In this document: piece by piece, positions 43,542 to 53,686 of the stretch
Layout of the letters: each line of letters starts with the position of its first letter
Position numbering within the stretch: position 1 is the stretch's first letter
Source: Nocardia sp.
Lineage (GTDB): Bacteria > Actinomycetota > Actinomycetes > Mycobacteriales > Mycobacteriaceae
Assembly (NCBI RefSeq): GCF_025465275.1
Contig: NZ_JAODNK010000114.1
Coordinates: 1-63,831 of the forward strand
Direction of reading: 5' to 3'
DNA length: 63,831 bases
Translations under genes and position numbers: made by a program
The notes under the pieces: generated by a model
Databases searched by the model: none
What the model was told of the DNA's origin: nothing
Seen by the model: only the letters and a program-made list of their open reading frames with translations

Positions 43542-46500
43542 ATGATTTCTCGGTTATGGCGAAGCGTGTGGAAGTACACGCGTTCGCGGCCGTGGCTATT
43601 TGCCGTGGCCGGTATATTGATTTTGGCGTTGACGGCGCAGACAGTGCACGTGATGGTGACACCGACAGCGGCGAGTAAACACACGATCGATGCCGCACGG
43701 AATCTGCCACTGCTCAAACCGGTCGACAGTGCGGAACCGTTGAAGGATCAGTCCGATCAGAAGGGCCAGCAGGGTGATTTCACCCCGCTGATAAAAGGCA
43801 CTCAGACTGCCTTCGATCCGAAGACTTCGAAGGAATCGGAGCGGTCGGACAAGTCGATCGCGTACGTCAACAAAAATGGTTCGCATTCGGTGGTGCTGTC
43901 GCAGACGCCGATGAGCGTCGCCGACGGGCACGGCGGCTGGGCGGCAATCGACACCCGAGTCGTGGACAAGCCCAACGAAAAAGCCGGCGTCGTGCGAGAC
44001 GGTGCGCACACCCAGTTCGCGCCTTACGCCGACGACCCCAAGCTCCTGGAGGTCGATTCCGGTCAGGCACCCGTGTCACTGGCGCTCGACGGGGCCAAGA
44101 AGGTCAAACGGGCCGTCAAGGACTCCACGGTCACCTACTCCGACGTACTGGCAGGCCAGGACCTGACGTACACGGTAGAACCGGGTGCAGTCAAAGAAGC
44201 ATTGATCATCAAGAACGCCAAGGCCGTTGGTGACGGCAAGTGGACGTTCACCCTCAAGCTCGGCAACGGATTGACCCCTCAGCTCAAGGGCGACGAGGTT
44301 GTCATCACCGACGCCAAGGGCGAGCAGGTGGCGGCATTCCCGGCGATCGCTGTCTTCGACTCTGCGAACAAAGACAGCAAAGACAAGGCGAAGACCGCTG
44401 CGCACACCGGTGGCAAGTATGCCCTGGTACGCAAGGGTGATGCGTGGACGCTGTCGGTGTCGGTCGACAAGGGCTGGCTGACCGACAAGAAGCGGGTCTT
44501 CCCGATCACCGTCGACCCGACCTACACCTACGGGTTCGGTACCGGCGCGTCATCGTTCGCATACAGCTCCGACGGTGCCACCTCATGCCAGAACACGTGC
44601 GGGATCGCCGTCGGCAACTCACTGCCCAACGGCCAGAACCTGTTGTGGCGGTCCGCTTTCCGGTTCGACTTCTCACCGGTGGCGGGGAAAACGGTCGTGG
44701 GCGCACGACTGGACTTTCAGCAGACCGGCACGACCGGCACCCCTAACCCGTTCACCTCCACTGTTTCTAAGGCCGCTAACCCCCTCGGGTACAACGCGGC
44801 CGGCATCGCGCTGGCATCCGGGCCGATCGGTGCTACCGGCACGATGCAGTCACAGGCGCTGACCGATTTCGTCACTGCCGCAGTAGCCGCCAACGACCCT
44901 AATGCCTGGTTGATGCTGACCGGTAGTGAAACCAGTGACTTGTCGTACAAGCAACTGCAGGTCCGGCTGATACTTGACTACGGCACCGCACCACCGGCTT
45001 CGGCACCAGCCACTCCGGTCGATAACGCGGTGATGGCATCCCTCACACCGACGTTGCAGTCCTCAGCGGTGTCGAACCCCTCTGGAGATGCGACACAGTA
45101 CTGCTTCAAGGTCTCGACCGGGATCGATGGCCGCTCGGGCAGTGTCGTGGATTCGGGATGCCTGGATACCCCGTCGTGGACGGTCCCGAAATATGTGCTC
45201 CATGACGGTGGCAGCTACACGTGGACCGTCGATACCGCGATCAAAGGCGGGGTGACCGTGACCCCGGCGCAGTGGGTGCGCCACTTCCGGGTGGATCAAA
45301 GGATCGGAGACCCGGGGCCGGTACCGATCGATGACGCGGGCCCGATGAGGGTGAACCTGTTCAACGGTAACGCCCATACCGAGGTCAGCGGCCCCGGATT
45401 TGCGGCGGTGGGCGGCAGCGCAGGGGTGAAGTTCGCCTATAACTCCCAGGCCGGTGAAGCGCACGGCATGCGGGCGTCGTATTTCAACGATCCCCAGCAC
45501 AACGGCACTCCCGGTAACGCGCCAGTGCTCGTGCGCAACGAGTCTCAGGTGAACCTGAACTGGTCGAATCCGCTCGGGAGTTCGAATGGGAACTTGAATC
45601 CGGGTGCATTGGAATCTCGAACGCGCCCGCCGGCGTTGGCACCGGACTATTACGTTGTCCGGTGGGAAGGTTATTTCCAGGCCACCTACGCGGGGAACTA
45701 CCAGTTCACGGGTGTGAATATCGATGGCGCGCGGATTTGGGTGGGCAACACCCTGGTCTACGATCATCCCGACCGTTTCAACGCCGACCCGTTCCAGCTT
45801 GGGTTGAATGGCTGGTCGAACCAGATCGCGCTGCAGCAAAACCAACGAGTCCCGCTCAAGGTGGAGCTCTACCACAAATCGATGGACCCTGCGCTGATGC
45901 AGCTGTGGGTACAGACCGACCCAGCCCGGCCCCAGCTGGTGACAACCGACTCGCTGTTCCCACAGGACACTTCCCCGCTACCGGCGGGCTGGACACTGGG
46001 CACCCCTGGCAGTGGCTACACCCACGCCGAGTTGCTTGATGGTGCCGTGGTGCTGACCGACACGTCCGGTGGCGTGCATTCGTGGGTTCGCACTCCGGGC
46101 GGCTACGCGCCGCCGCCGGACGAGGACGGCGTGCTTGCCTTCGACGCGGCTGGCCAGATCTCGGTGACCGAGAGCGGTGCGGTGTCGCTGTTCAACGCCG
46201 ATGGCACCCTCGCAGCGGTGTCCTCGGTGTTGGACAGCAAGAAACCTGCTTCGCTGCAATACGTCTACTCGGGCACTCCACCACGACTGACACAGATCAA
46301 AGACCCGGTCTCGAGGCGCGCACAGACCCTGTACTACAACACCGATAACAGCGATTCCTGTTACGGCGGTGCGTCCAAACCAGCAGGTGCCACGAGTGCG
46401 CCGCAGGGCAAGTTGTGCCGGATCGCATACTGGGACGGTACCGAAACCCGTTTGTGGTATGACAGGCTGACCTTGTTGCGGATCGAGAACCCGGGCGGAG

Positions 46501-49500
46501 AGGTATCGGACTTCGGGTACCTGAAGATCCTGGAGCAGAAGGTCTGCCACCCCAACCCCACCAAGGGGAAGCCCGACATTTGCACGACCACGGACGCGGT
46601 GGAAGACCGCGACGGCCCCCACGGGCCGCTGGTCAAGTTCCGCTCCCCGCTTATCAATGACTGGATAGCGGCTCAGCCGCCGTTTTCCCTCACTGCCGGC
46701 GTTGAGACCGACATCAACTACAACCTCACTGCCGACATTCCTGGTAACGCGGACTCCGAGAAGGAGAAGAAGCAGCGAGTCACGTTCGTTGCGCTGCCGC
46801 AAACCGGGACGGGGTTCCCGCTGGCAGCTCGGGCTCAGCATTCCTACGGCTACGACTTCGTCGGCCACGTGGCTTACGTGAACGTAGCGGGCTTGAGCCC
46901 TCAGAGCGGGTACGTCCGCAAGGCCACGATGGACGATTCAGGTCGCACACTGACCAGCACCGATGCTTTGGCGGCCACGACGGCGACGGAATGGGTCCCA
47001 GGCAAGGACCTGCCACAAGCCGTGATCGACACGGCGGGCCGACGGTCGACCACGATCTATGACCACGCCGATCGCCCGACCGATACCTACGGTCCCGCAC
47101 CTGCGGCGTGTTTCACCGGGCAGACGCCAACGTCGGTGTGTGCGGCGTCGATACCTCACAATCACACCGATTACGACCAGGGCATGGCCGGGTTACAGGC
47201 GGCGTTCTACGACAACCCGTTCCTGTCAGGGGCCCCGAAGCTATGGGCGACTGGCGTCGGCACCGCTGATGGGACACTGTCGGGGGCCTGGACCAACGCC
47301 GCACCGGTGACGAACAGCGGTGGCTGGTCGGGCCGGTTCACCGGCGAGATCCAATTCCCGGCTGCTGGCGACTACCCGATCGGGCTCACTATCGTTGATG
47401 GGGTGCGGTTGTGGATCGACGATGGCCTACTGATCGACTCCTGGAGCGACAAAGCCGTCACCACCGCCGCTGGCACATACAGCAACGGCTCTGCCGGCAG
47501 CTGGCATCGAATCCGAGTCGACTACTACAACCACTCCGGCACCTCGGGTGCGCTGAACCTCACCTGGACCCCGCCGGGCTCGTCGACGGTGACTGTACCG
47601 GGGCAGAATCTGGCACCCCGCTACGGGTTGGCGACTGGTGCGCTCACCGACGATACCTCCGGCGGCAGCACCGAACGCGCGCCGTCCACGCACCTTGCTA
47701 CAGGTTTCTCGGATTCGGGCGCGGGGATAGACCCGGTGTTGGGGTTGCCGGTGTCGGTCACTGCGGACGCGGGCGGGATGAACCTCACCGCGAAGCATAC
47801 GTACGAAAAGCCGGGCGACGGGTATCTGCGCGGCCTTGCCGGTGCGTTGCCCGCCGGTGATATCGGATCTCCCGACAAGCGGGTCACCAACACTCTGTAC
47901 GGGGACACAGAGACCCGGGCGAACCCGTGTGATGCGAACGCACCGGCCGCGATTCAGGGCGGCCTGGCCAAGACCGTCACCGGAGCGACACCCGCCAGCG
48001 GCCTGGCCGTGACCAGCGAAAAGGTTTACGACACCGCCGGACGCATCGTGGCCTCCCGGATCGGTAACGGCGACTGGGCGTGCACCAGCTACGACGCCCG
48101 CAGCCGCGTGGTCAAACAGACCTACCCCACCTTCGGTGGGCAACCCGCCCGCACTACCGCCACCGACTATGCGGTGGGCGGGGATCCGCTGACCACGAAG
48201 GTGACCGACGCGTCCGGATCAATCACCACAGCGATCGACCTACTCGGGGAGCCGCTGAAATACACCGATGCCTCCGGTGTCGTGACCGACCGTGTCTACG
48301 ATGCGGCGGGGCGCCTTACCAAAAACACCGTCACAGTCAAGGGTACGGCCAGCGTGACCACCTACACCTGGGATGACGTGTCGCACCTGACATCGATTGC
48401 CCTCGACGGCAATTCGATCGCCACCCCCAGCTACACCAACGCTGGTGAACTGGCCAGCGTCGCGTACGGCAACGGATCTCGGCTCGACTCACTGAACCGC
48501 AACGATTCCGGTGTACCGGCCGCGCTGACCTGGAAAACGTCGCAGTCCACAGTCGTGGACTCGGTGACCCGATCCCGCAGTAATCGGATCACCGACGATA
48601 CGACTACCGCGGACGGCAAGGCCGTTGCCAATTACGCCTACACCTACGACGCCGTCGGCCGCCTGGTCGCAGCGACGGTTCCACACCACCAACTTACGTA
48701 TGGGTTCGACCGCACCAACGGATGTGGCCCCGCCACCGGTGCCGGTGCAAACACAAACCGCACTTCGTTCACCGATGTACGCGATGGGGGAAACCCCGCG
48801 GTCACAGCCTACTGCTACGACAACGCCGATCGGCTGCTGTCGACTACCGGCGCAACTGCCCTGTCGTTGACCTACGATGTCCACGGCGACACGACCCAAG
48901 TCGGAGGCGACCAACTCGGCTACGACGCCACCGACCGCCATGCCTCCACCAAAACCACTGCCGGGACACTGATCTCCTACGGATATGACCCGGCCAACCG
49001 ATTGATCACTCGTAGCGTGACCGGGGCGGCGCAGTCAGCGAACAACACCACCACCCACTACGGATTCACCTCGTCCTCAGATAGCGCCGATGTCATTCTC
49101 GACGCCAGCGGTGCGATGGTGCAGCGGATCCTGAAACTTCCCGGTGGGGTGCTGCTGACAGTGAACGTAGCCCAGTCGACCGCCGGAGGCGGGTGGCCGC
49201 CGACGACAACCCATCCAACGACATGGTCGTACCCGAACCTGCACGGCGACGTCCTGTTCACCGCCGACGGCACTGCCGTTCGTTCCGCTCAGATTTATCT
49301 CTACGATCCGTACGGCCAAGACATCGACCCCGGCACGGGAGAATTCACCGATATCCCGATCGCAGCCACTGCGCAGGGCGGCATGGACTTCGGATACCTC
49401 GGCCAAAACGAACGCGCAATCGAACACCTCGCTGGCGTCCAGGCCATCGAGATGGGTGTCCGCACTTTCCTGCCAATCCTCGGCAGGTTCCTGCAAGTCG

Positions 49501-49991
49501 ATCCGATCGCCGGCGGGTCGGCCAACGCCTACGATTACGCGTTCGCCGACCCGGTCAACAACTTGGATCTGGCAGGTACAAATGCGGGCCGTGCAGCCCT
49601 CGGAGTGCTGGGCGTAGTTGGAGGCGTGGCCGCCATGGCTACCGGAGTCGGCGAAGTAGCGTTGGGCGTCGCAGCAGTGGGTGCCGTTGTTGTAGGCACC
49701 GGCATGCTTCTCTCCGCTGATAGCGCTCAGCCGAAGCCCAATGGTAGTTTGACGCCGTCGCAAGAGAAGTCGATTAGATCGTTGGAGGCGCGAGCTAAAG
49801 AGCATCAAGAAAAACTGGATGAATACCGAGCGGATCCGTGGGGCCATGACAATCAAGGTATTCTTGAAAAGAACAAAGATAACCCGGATGTTGTTCAGAA
49901 GATCATCAATTCTCGAATCAAGCACTTAGAGCAGGAGATTAACGAATTTAAGAAGCAGGCCGATGACATCAGAAAAGGGGCGGGAAAGTGA
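43542..49991 (+). CDS. Giant RHS/YD-repeat polymorphic toxin with two PA14 domains
   Basis: The 2149-residue protein starts after GTGGGAGAC. It has one N-terminal signal anchor (WLFAVAGILILALTAQTVHVM) and a long beta-rich region. PA14 domains lie at about 640-800 and 1215-1360. RHS/YD repeats (for example YDTAGRIV, YDAAGRL, YAYTYDAVGRLV) span about 1480-1880. The RHS core (GRFLQVDPIAGGSANAYDYAFADP) is near 1980. After a short hydrophobic linker, the last 85 residues form a charged helical domain (IKHLEQEINEFKKQADDIRK) resembling the Ntox28-type RNase toxin. The overlapping small gene fits an immunity protein. Confidence 0.88.
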   Translation: MISRLWRSVWKYTRSRPWLFAVAGILILALTAQTVHVMVTPTAASKHTIDAARNLPLLKPVDSAEPLKDQSDQKGQQGDFTPLIKGTQTAFDPKTSKESERSDKSIAYVNKNGSHSVVLSQTPMSVADGHGGWAAIDTRVVDKPNEKAGVVRDGAHTQFAPYADDPKLLEVDSGQAPVSLALDGAKKVKRAVKDSTVTYSDVLAGQDLTYTVEPGAVKEALIIKNAKAVGDGKWTFTLKLGNGLTPQLKGDEVVITDAKGEQVAAFPAIAVFDSANKDSKDKAKTAAHTGGKYALVRKGDAWTLSVSVDKGWLTDKKRVFPITVDPTYTYGFGTGASSFAYSSDGATSCQNTCGIAVGNSLPNGQNLLWRSAFRFDFSPVAGKTVVGARLDFQQTGTTGTPNPFTSTVSKAANPLGYNAAGIALASGPIGATGTMQSQALTDFVTAAVAANDPNAWLMLTGSETSDLSYKQLQVRLILDYGTAPPASAPATPVDNAVMASLTPTLQSSAVSNPSGDATQYCFKVSTGIDGRSGSVVDSGCLDTPSWTVPKYVLHDGGSYTWTVDTAIKGGVTVTPAQWVRHFRVDQRIGDPGPVPIDDAGPMRVNLFNGNAHTEVSGPGFAAVGGSAGVKFAYNSQAGEAHGMRASYFNDPQHNGTPGNAPVLVRNESQVNLNWSNPLGSSNGNLNPGALESRTRPPALAPDYYVVRWEGYFQATYAGNYQFTGVNIDGARIWVGNTLVYDHPDRFNADPFQLGLNGWSNQIALQQNQRVPLKVELYHKSMDPALMQLWVQTDPARPQLVTTDSLFPQDTSPLPAGWTLGTPGSGYTHAELLDGAVVLTDTSGGVHSWVRTPGGYAPPPDEDGVLAFDAAGQISVTESGAVSLFNADGTLAAVSSVLDSKKPASLQYVYSGTPPRLTQIKDPVSRRAQTLYYNTDNSDSCYGGASKPAGATSAPQGKLCRIAYWDGTETRLWYDRLTLLRIENPGGEVSDFGYLKILEQKVCHPNPTKGKPDICTTTDAVEDRDGPHGPLVKFRSPLINDWIAAQPPFSLTAGVETDINYNLTADIPGNADSEKEKKQRVTFVALPQTGTGFPLAARAQHSYGYDFVGHVAYVNVAGLSPQSGYVRKATMDDSGRTLTSTDALAATTATEWVPGKDLPQAVIDTAGRRSTTIYDHADRPTDTYGPAPAACFTGQTPTSVCAASIPHNHTDYDQGMAGLQAAFYDNPFLSGAPKLWATGVGTADGTLSGAWTNAAPVTNSGGWSGRFTGEIQFPAAGDYPIGLTIVDGVRLWIDDGLLIDSWSDKAVTTAAGTYSNGSAGSWHRIRVDYYNHSGTSGALNLTWTPPGSSTVTVPGQNLAPRYGLATGALTDDTSGGSTERAPSTHLATGFSDSGAGIDPVLGLPVSVTADAGGMNLTAKHTYEKPGDGYLRGLAGALPAGDIGSPDKRVTNTLYGDTETRANPCDANAPAAIQGGLAKTVTGATPASGLAVTSEKVYDTAGRIVASRIGNGDWACTSYDARSRVVKQTYPTFGGQPARTTATDYAVGGDPLTTKVTDASGSITTAIDLLGEPLKYTDASGVVTDRVYDAAGRLTKNTVTVKGTASVTTYTWDDVSHLTSIALDGNSIATPSYTNAGELASVAYGNGSRLDSLNRNDSGVPAALTWKTSQSTVVDSVTRSRSNRITDDTTTADGKAVANYAYTYDAVGRLVAATVPHHQLTYGFDRTNGCGPATGAGANTNRTSFTDVRDGGNPAVTAYCYDNADRLLSTTGATALSLTYDVHGDTTQVGGDQLGYDATDRHASTKTTAGTLISYGYDPANRLITRSVTGAAQSANNTTTHYGFTSSSDSADVILDASGAMVQRILKLPGGVLLTVNVAQSTAGGGWPPTTTHPTTWSYPNLHGDVLFTADGTAVRSAQIYLYDPYGQDIDPGTGEFTDIPIAATAQGGMDFGYLGQNERAIEHLAGVQAIEMGVRTFLPILGRFLQVDPIAGGSANAYDYAFADPVNNLDLAGTNAGRAALGVLGVVGGVAAMATGVGEVALGVAAVGAVVVGTGMLLSADSAQPKPNGSLTPSQEKSIRSLEARAKEHQEKLDEYRADPWGHDNQGILEKNKDNPDVVQKIINSRIKHLEQEINEFKKQADDIRKGAGK

Positions 49992-50293
49992 GTCGTGAAA
50001 CCGGTGGTGAAATAACGTATGAGCGCTTGATCGAAGTATTCAACGTGTTGATTGCTCATACCAAAAGCCGGTCGGTCGGTGAAACTGTTTCGATCGGAGA
50101 CGACTACTTTTGGTCAGTACCGATCGCAGAGATGAATGCGGTTTCAGAGGATCCGCCAAGTCTGACAATTGGTCAGATCTCCGAATCGTGGAGCAATATC
50201 GAAACCATGCTCGCTGATGATTATGTCATTTCCTATGGTCTCGTCTGGTTCGCGGATGTTCTTCGGGCGATCGCGAAGGGTGTAAATGGATAA
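49988..50293 (+). CDS. Putative immunity protein for the RHS toxin
   Basis: This 101-residue acidic, soluble protein starts with GTG overlapping the toxin stop (GTGA). It has no signal peptide, as expected for a cytoplasmic antitoxin of a contact-dependent toxin. It is mostly helical (ITYERLIEVFNVLIAH, WFADVLRAIAKG), and GC content drops here and in the toxin tip compared with the body of the RHS gene. That base-composition change is typical of exchangeable toxin-immunity cassettes. The family is not recognised; the role is inferred from position. Confidence 0.65.
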   Translation: MSRETGGEITYERLIEVFNVLIAHTKSRSVGETVSIGDDYFWSVPIAEMNAVSEDPPSLTIGQISESWSNIETMLADDYVISYGLVWFADVLRAIAKGVNG

Positions 50294-51157
50294 CCTGATC
50301 GGCCAATGGAATTATTGGAGGTCGGGGCACCCTTCGCCGTCTCCTGCGCCAACACTAATTTCGGCGAATCCTCGGGGTTAATGTAGTCAGCACCAGGTTT
50401 GGTCGCTTCGGTGCTCTCCAGCATCGAAGCGACCGCCGCCGGCTCTCTTCGGGAGTCACCGACTGCATGCGCGCGCACCCGAGGATGCAGATGGCGGAGA
50501 TGGGGTCGTAGGCGCGGTTCCGCGGCGCCTTCTGTGACATCTGTCCGCTGAACGGATGGCTGTGAGCCAGGCGAGCTTGCTTGAGCACTCCGTGCCTCGC
50601 CGAGGGGTCTGCCACGTCGAAAGCGGTGCCGCCCCAGAAGGGCCACAGCAACGGGGTGCCCGAGGACGTCCTGGATGCTGTCGCGCGCGCCCTTCAACTC
50701 TCACAAGCCGAACGTGAGCACCTGTTCAACCTGGCACGCGCGGCCAAGCCTCACCCACCAAATCCCGGCGCAGAACCGGCACCCGACACCAATCTGCACT
50801 GCACGACAACAGATCTCATCCTAGACCCGCTCGCCACCGGCACCCGATCCGAACAGGCGACCTCAGCGAGTTCATCTCGCGCGCACACGCCGACCCGTCA
50901 GGTCAGCACAGCAAGCGGCCGTCCCGCCCGCCTACGACCCCAGCCTCCACCCGAGTTGACGTCGGAGCGTTGACCTTTCAGCCAAGCCCCGTGGCCGATT
51001 CGAAGCGCACGACATGCGGCATGACAGTGCGTTCACAACGTCCCAGCCTGTTATGGCGCGAATGGTCGATTGTCCGGACGCCAACGCTGCGCCTGGTCCC
51101 CTTGCGGCCCACATTCGAGACGGCCGGTGGTTGAATCGGGCGCGGTAGGCTGCGGCC
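50294..51157. other. Decayed stretch downstream of the immunity gene
   Basis: No intact gene is seen. One fragment of an XRE regulator is recognisable (listed separately). Other frames on both strands appear random. Downstream regions of RHS genes often accumulate displaced toxin and immunity remnants, but I cannot identify any here. Confidence 0.45.
50640..50770 (+). pseudogene. XRE regulator fragment
   Basis: A short plus-strand segment reads NGVPEDVLDAVARALQLSQ then AEREHLFNLARAAKP. This is the end of the HTH and linker of an MmyB-type XRE regulator like the intact genes at 38681 and 56482. No start, HTH first half or ligand domain remains. Confidence 0.6.
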
Positions 51158-52759
51158 GTGAGTGACCTTGAGAACCCGGCTGGGAGGGAGCGCGAGTCTG
51201 CTGAGCGGGCGCTCGCGGAGTGGTGGGCGCGCAACTGGGGCCGCCCGGTGGACCTCGGATTGCTCGCCGACATCCTTCCCGTTCTGCTCCGAGCAGAGTT
51301 CGGCCGGTGGTCGCGGGCCGACATGGAACAGCTGATGGCTATCGTCGGGCGCCCCGCCACAATCGATTCCGGCGATCTCGTTGCGCAGGCTGCCGGGGCG
51401 CGACTCGTCGCCATCAAGGCAGCCAGTGCTGAGGAACGTTTCGGATTCGGTGAGTTCCGAAGTCTGGGAATGACTTTCACATGTCCGGGCGAGCAGCAGG
51501 ATCCGATGTTCATCGGCGCGCTCGGTGATTGCGTTCGGCTGCTCGGCGTTCCGGATCTGGTGGGCGGCCCGGATGCTCAGGCCATCTGGCGCCGCGACGG
51601 CAGAACCCTGATTCTGTGCCGCAGATCCGAGCCTAGCGCCGTGCAACTGACCATCGAGCCAACAGCAGCACGTGATGCAGCCGACCGTGCGGTGTGGTCG
51701 CGCGGAACGTGGAAGCCGAGCTGCCGTTGGCTGGCTTGGCCGGAAGAGGACCGTCGCTACGACGTCGGAGTCATCGGATTCAAGGAACCCACCACTAGCG
51801 GCCTCGCACAATTCGAATCGGATCTCGATGCACTGTTCGATTCTTTGAATCGGGACCTGCCGCTGTTGTACCCGCATGCGACATATGTCATTTGGCAGTT
51901 AAGCATCCCGGAGCGCCCGGACTGGCTCGTGCAGGGCTGGTTCTGCGCATACGCCCAACACCGCGTGGAAATCCAAGAAGGCGGCGAACTACGAGCTCGG
52001 ATGTATCCCCACGGCCCGAGCTCAGCACGCGAGATCGCCGTTGCAACCAAGGCAGCGGTCCGCGCTGGCGGCGTTGTCCATCCAGGCCGTCAATTGCGCT
52101 TCCGCGCCTGGCTGTCACCCACAACTCAAGCCCTACAAGCATTTCGGCTGGGTCTGGAGTGGGACGAGCAGGATCCGACAGCGGACGGTGCGGACCAGCA
52201 GCCCGACGACGCCGGGCCGCCGTCTGCGGGGCGGACAGGCAGCAGCGCGCAGAACCCGTTGCTGCTGCCGGCGGACTACGACGGCGCCGTGCGAATCGCC
52301 ACGCTGGCCGCCGGATTCGACTGGACTTGGTACATCGACAAGGATCTACAGCGTTTCTGCGACGCCGCCGGGTGGTCGATCACCGGGTCCAACGAATATC
52401 GCGACGACCTGCGTACCGATCTGAGCATCCAATCGCGATCAGCGACAGTCGGGTTCATGAAACGAATGTTCGATGACATTTGGCTGCCCGTCACCGACCG
52501 GCTCGATGAGTCGTTGCCGTGGGAACAGCGCCGGAAAGCCCTCGCCGACACGTTCGTGGTATTCGGTGATCGCTTGATCGAGGCTCTGGGTCCACCGACC
52601 GGGCGCGAACCGGGCGAGACCGGGACCCTGCTGTGGGACCGCTACCGCGTCTGGATCAGGCTCGAAGTCGGTTCGGGAGACATCCGTCTGCATATCGTCA
52701 GCTGGGAGTGGCAGGCAGCCGCCGACGCCGAGGCGAAATACGATGCGGGTGACTGGTGA
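51158..52759 (+). CDS. DUF6301-like protein of unknown function
   Basis: This 533-residue soluble protein starts at GTG 51158. The C-terminal third (from AGFDWTWYIDKDLQRFCDAAGW) resembles DUF6301, a family seen in Nocardia and Streptomyces beside WXG100/ESX or polymorphic-toxin genes. The N-terminal part (1-340) is not recognised, with Trp-rich segments and a Gly/Ala/Asp linker at about 350-375. It may be an immunity or accessory protein for a lost toxin; this is inferred from the family's typical surroundings and the RHS locus next door. Confidence 0.6.
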   Translation: MSDLENPAGRERESAERALAEWWARNWGRPVDLGLLADILPVLLRAEFGRWSRADMEQLMAIVGRPATIDSGDLVAQAAGARLVAIKAASAEERFGFGEFRSLGMTFTCPGEQQDPMFIGALGDCVRLLGVPDLVGGPDAQAIWRRDGRTLILCRRSEPSAVQLTIEPTAARDAADRAVWSRGTWKPSCRWLAWPEEDRRYDVGVIGFKEPTTSGLAQFESDLDALFDSLNRDLPLLYPHATYVIWQLSIPERPDWLVQGWFCAYAQHRVEIQEGGELRARMYPHGPSSAREIAVATKAAVRAGGVVHPGRQLRFRAWLSPTTQALQAFRLGLEWDEQDPTADGADQQPDDAGPPSAGRTGSSAQNPLLLPADYDGAVRIATLAAGFDWTWYIDKDLQRFCDAAGWSITGSNEYRDDLRTDLSIQSRSATVGFMKRMFDDIWLPVTDRLDESLPWEQRRKALADTFVVFGDRLIEALGPPTGREPGETGTLLWDRYRVWIRLEVGSGDIRLHIVSWEWQAAADAEAKYDAGDW

Positions 52760-53172
52760 CAGTCACGAGCGGCAAGACTTCCCTTGGATCGGTGTCTGAG
52801 GTTGCCGAGCAGTTCCGGCCGGAGGCAGCCGCCCTTTTCCAGGGCCGGCTGCCGCCGATTTCAGCGATACGTACGTCCGCTCATCGGCATTACAGCGCAT
52901 TGGTGGCCAGCAGGTTTGTGCGACGGCGACGGGCAACTGGCGAATCAAGCATCGGTTCCGCGTTCCAGCGCCACACCTGTCGTGATTTGCTGCAGTTCAG
53001 CGAAAGCCGCTGAGCTGCACAGATTCTGGTGCAAAATCCCCTTTGGGCTAGCCGACCCCCAGAGAAACGGGCATCGGCGGATCGACAACGCGCCGCTGCG
53101 CGGCACTGAAATCGTCGTCCCAATACTCGAACACACATTCGATATGACACATACCGAGCGTTTGCCCGGAAT
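52756..53172. other. Region with one doubtful small frame
   Basis: A plus-strand frame begins with GTG at 52756, overlapping the previous stop as GTGA. It opens naturally (TVTSGKTSLGSVSEVAEQF) but loses protein-like character after about 45 residues and ends at 53013. It may be the start of a truncated gene. Nothing else is seen up to the hairpin at 53173. Confidence 0.35.
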
Positions 53173-53208
53173 AGGCCGGGGTGGCGGACCTGTCCGCCAC
53201 CCCGGCCT
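53173..53208. terminator. Strong hairpin terminator
   Basis: A perfect 17-bp GC-rich stem (AGGCCGGGGTGGCGGAC and its complement) with a 2-nt loop. It directly follows, on the minus strand, the stop of the 49-residue gene at 53216, and would also end leftward-to-rightward transcripts from the DUF6301-like gene. Confidence 0.75.
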
Positions 53209-53215
53209 CATTCAG

Positions 53216-53365
53216 CTACTCGTCGTCGTCCTGCTCGTTACGGTTCGACGCCTCGTCAGCACGATCGGCGAATCCGCTTGTCGCGGTGTCCGATTGCAGA
53301 TCCCGTTCGGCAACTTCGCCGATCCGGTCGGCCGATTCGCGGTTCAGTGCCCGCTTAGCTTTCAC
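53216..53365 (-). CDS. Small acidic protein (49 aa) of the integration module
   Basis: From a GTG at 53365, with GAGG about ten bases upstream, the frame gives a highly charged hydrophilic protein (KAKRALNRESADRIGEVAER ... NRNEQDDDE). It is codon-biased like real genes and is followed by a strong hairpin. It lies six bases after the stop of a tiny membrane protein on the same strand. Pairs of tiny proteins are usual near integrases of actinomycete integrative elements. The function is unknown. Confidence 0.45.
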   Translation of the reverse strand: MKAKRALNRESADRIGEVAERDLQSDTATSGFADRADEASNRNEQDDDE

Positions 53366-53369
53366 CGAC

Positions 53370-53483
53370 CTATTCGCCTCTGCGAGACCGCCACCACTTC
53401 ATCACGGAGTTGACGGTCAGCACGCCACCAATGCCGGTTCCGGCACCGACGGTGATCATTGAGGCACCGACGAGAAAGGTCAT
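53370..53483 (-). CDS. Tiny membrane protein (37 aa) of the integration module
   Basis: From the ATG at 53483 it consists of one hydrophobic, glycine-rich helix (TFLVGASMITVGAGTGIGG) followed by a basic end (KWWRSRRGE). It is divergent from the excisionase gene and immediately ahead of the 49-residue gene. Small hydrophobic spread-type proteins occur in actinomycete conjugative elements, but the similarity is only in character. The ribosome-binding site is weak. Confidence 0.4.
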   Translation of the reverse strand: MTFLVGASMITVGAGTGIGGVLTVNSVMKWWRSRRGE

Positions 53484-53686
53484 TACGAGCAGCCGCCCCC
53501 CGGATCGCCAATTGTGACCATCCCCGGGAAGGATTTTCGGCAGCTTTGTCGCCAGTACAGGGTGCCCAGGTTCAAGAACCCATTCCGCGCACGAGGCGCT
53601 TGACCCAACGAACGCACCGGAGGGTCCATATCCGTCGTACCGCACCGGTACCTAGCCGATCCGGCACCCGACCAAAGGATGCGACC

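Noticed and set aside
50355..50697. Minus-strand frames downstream of the immunity gene considered as orphan immunity genes
   Set aside because: No coherent protein-like segment longer than about 35 residues, and the opposite strand holds the XRE fragment.
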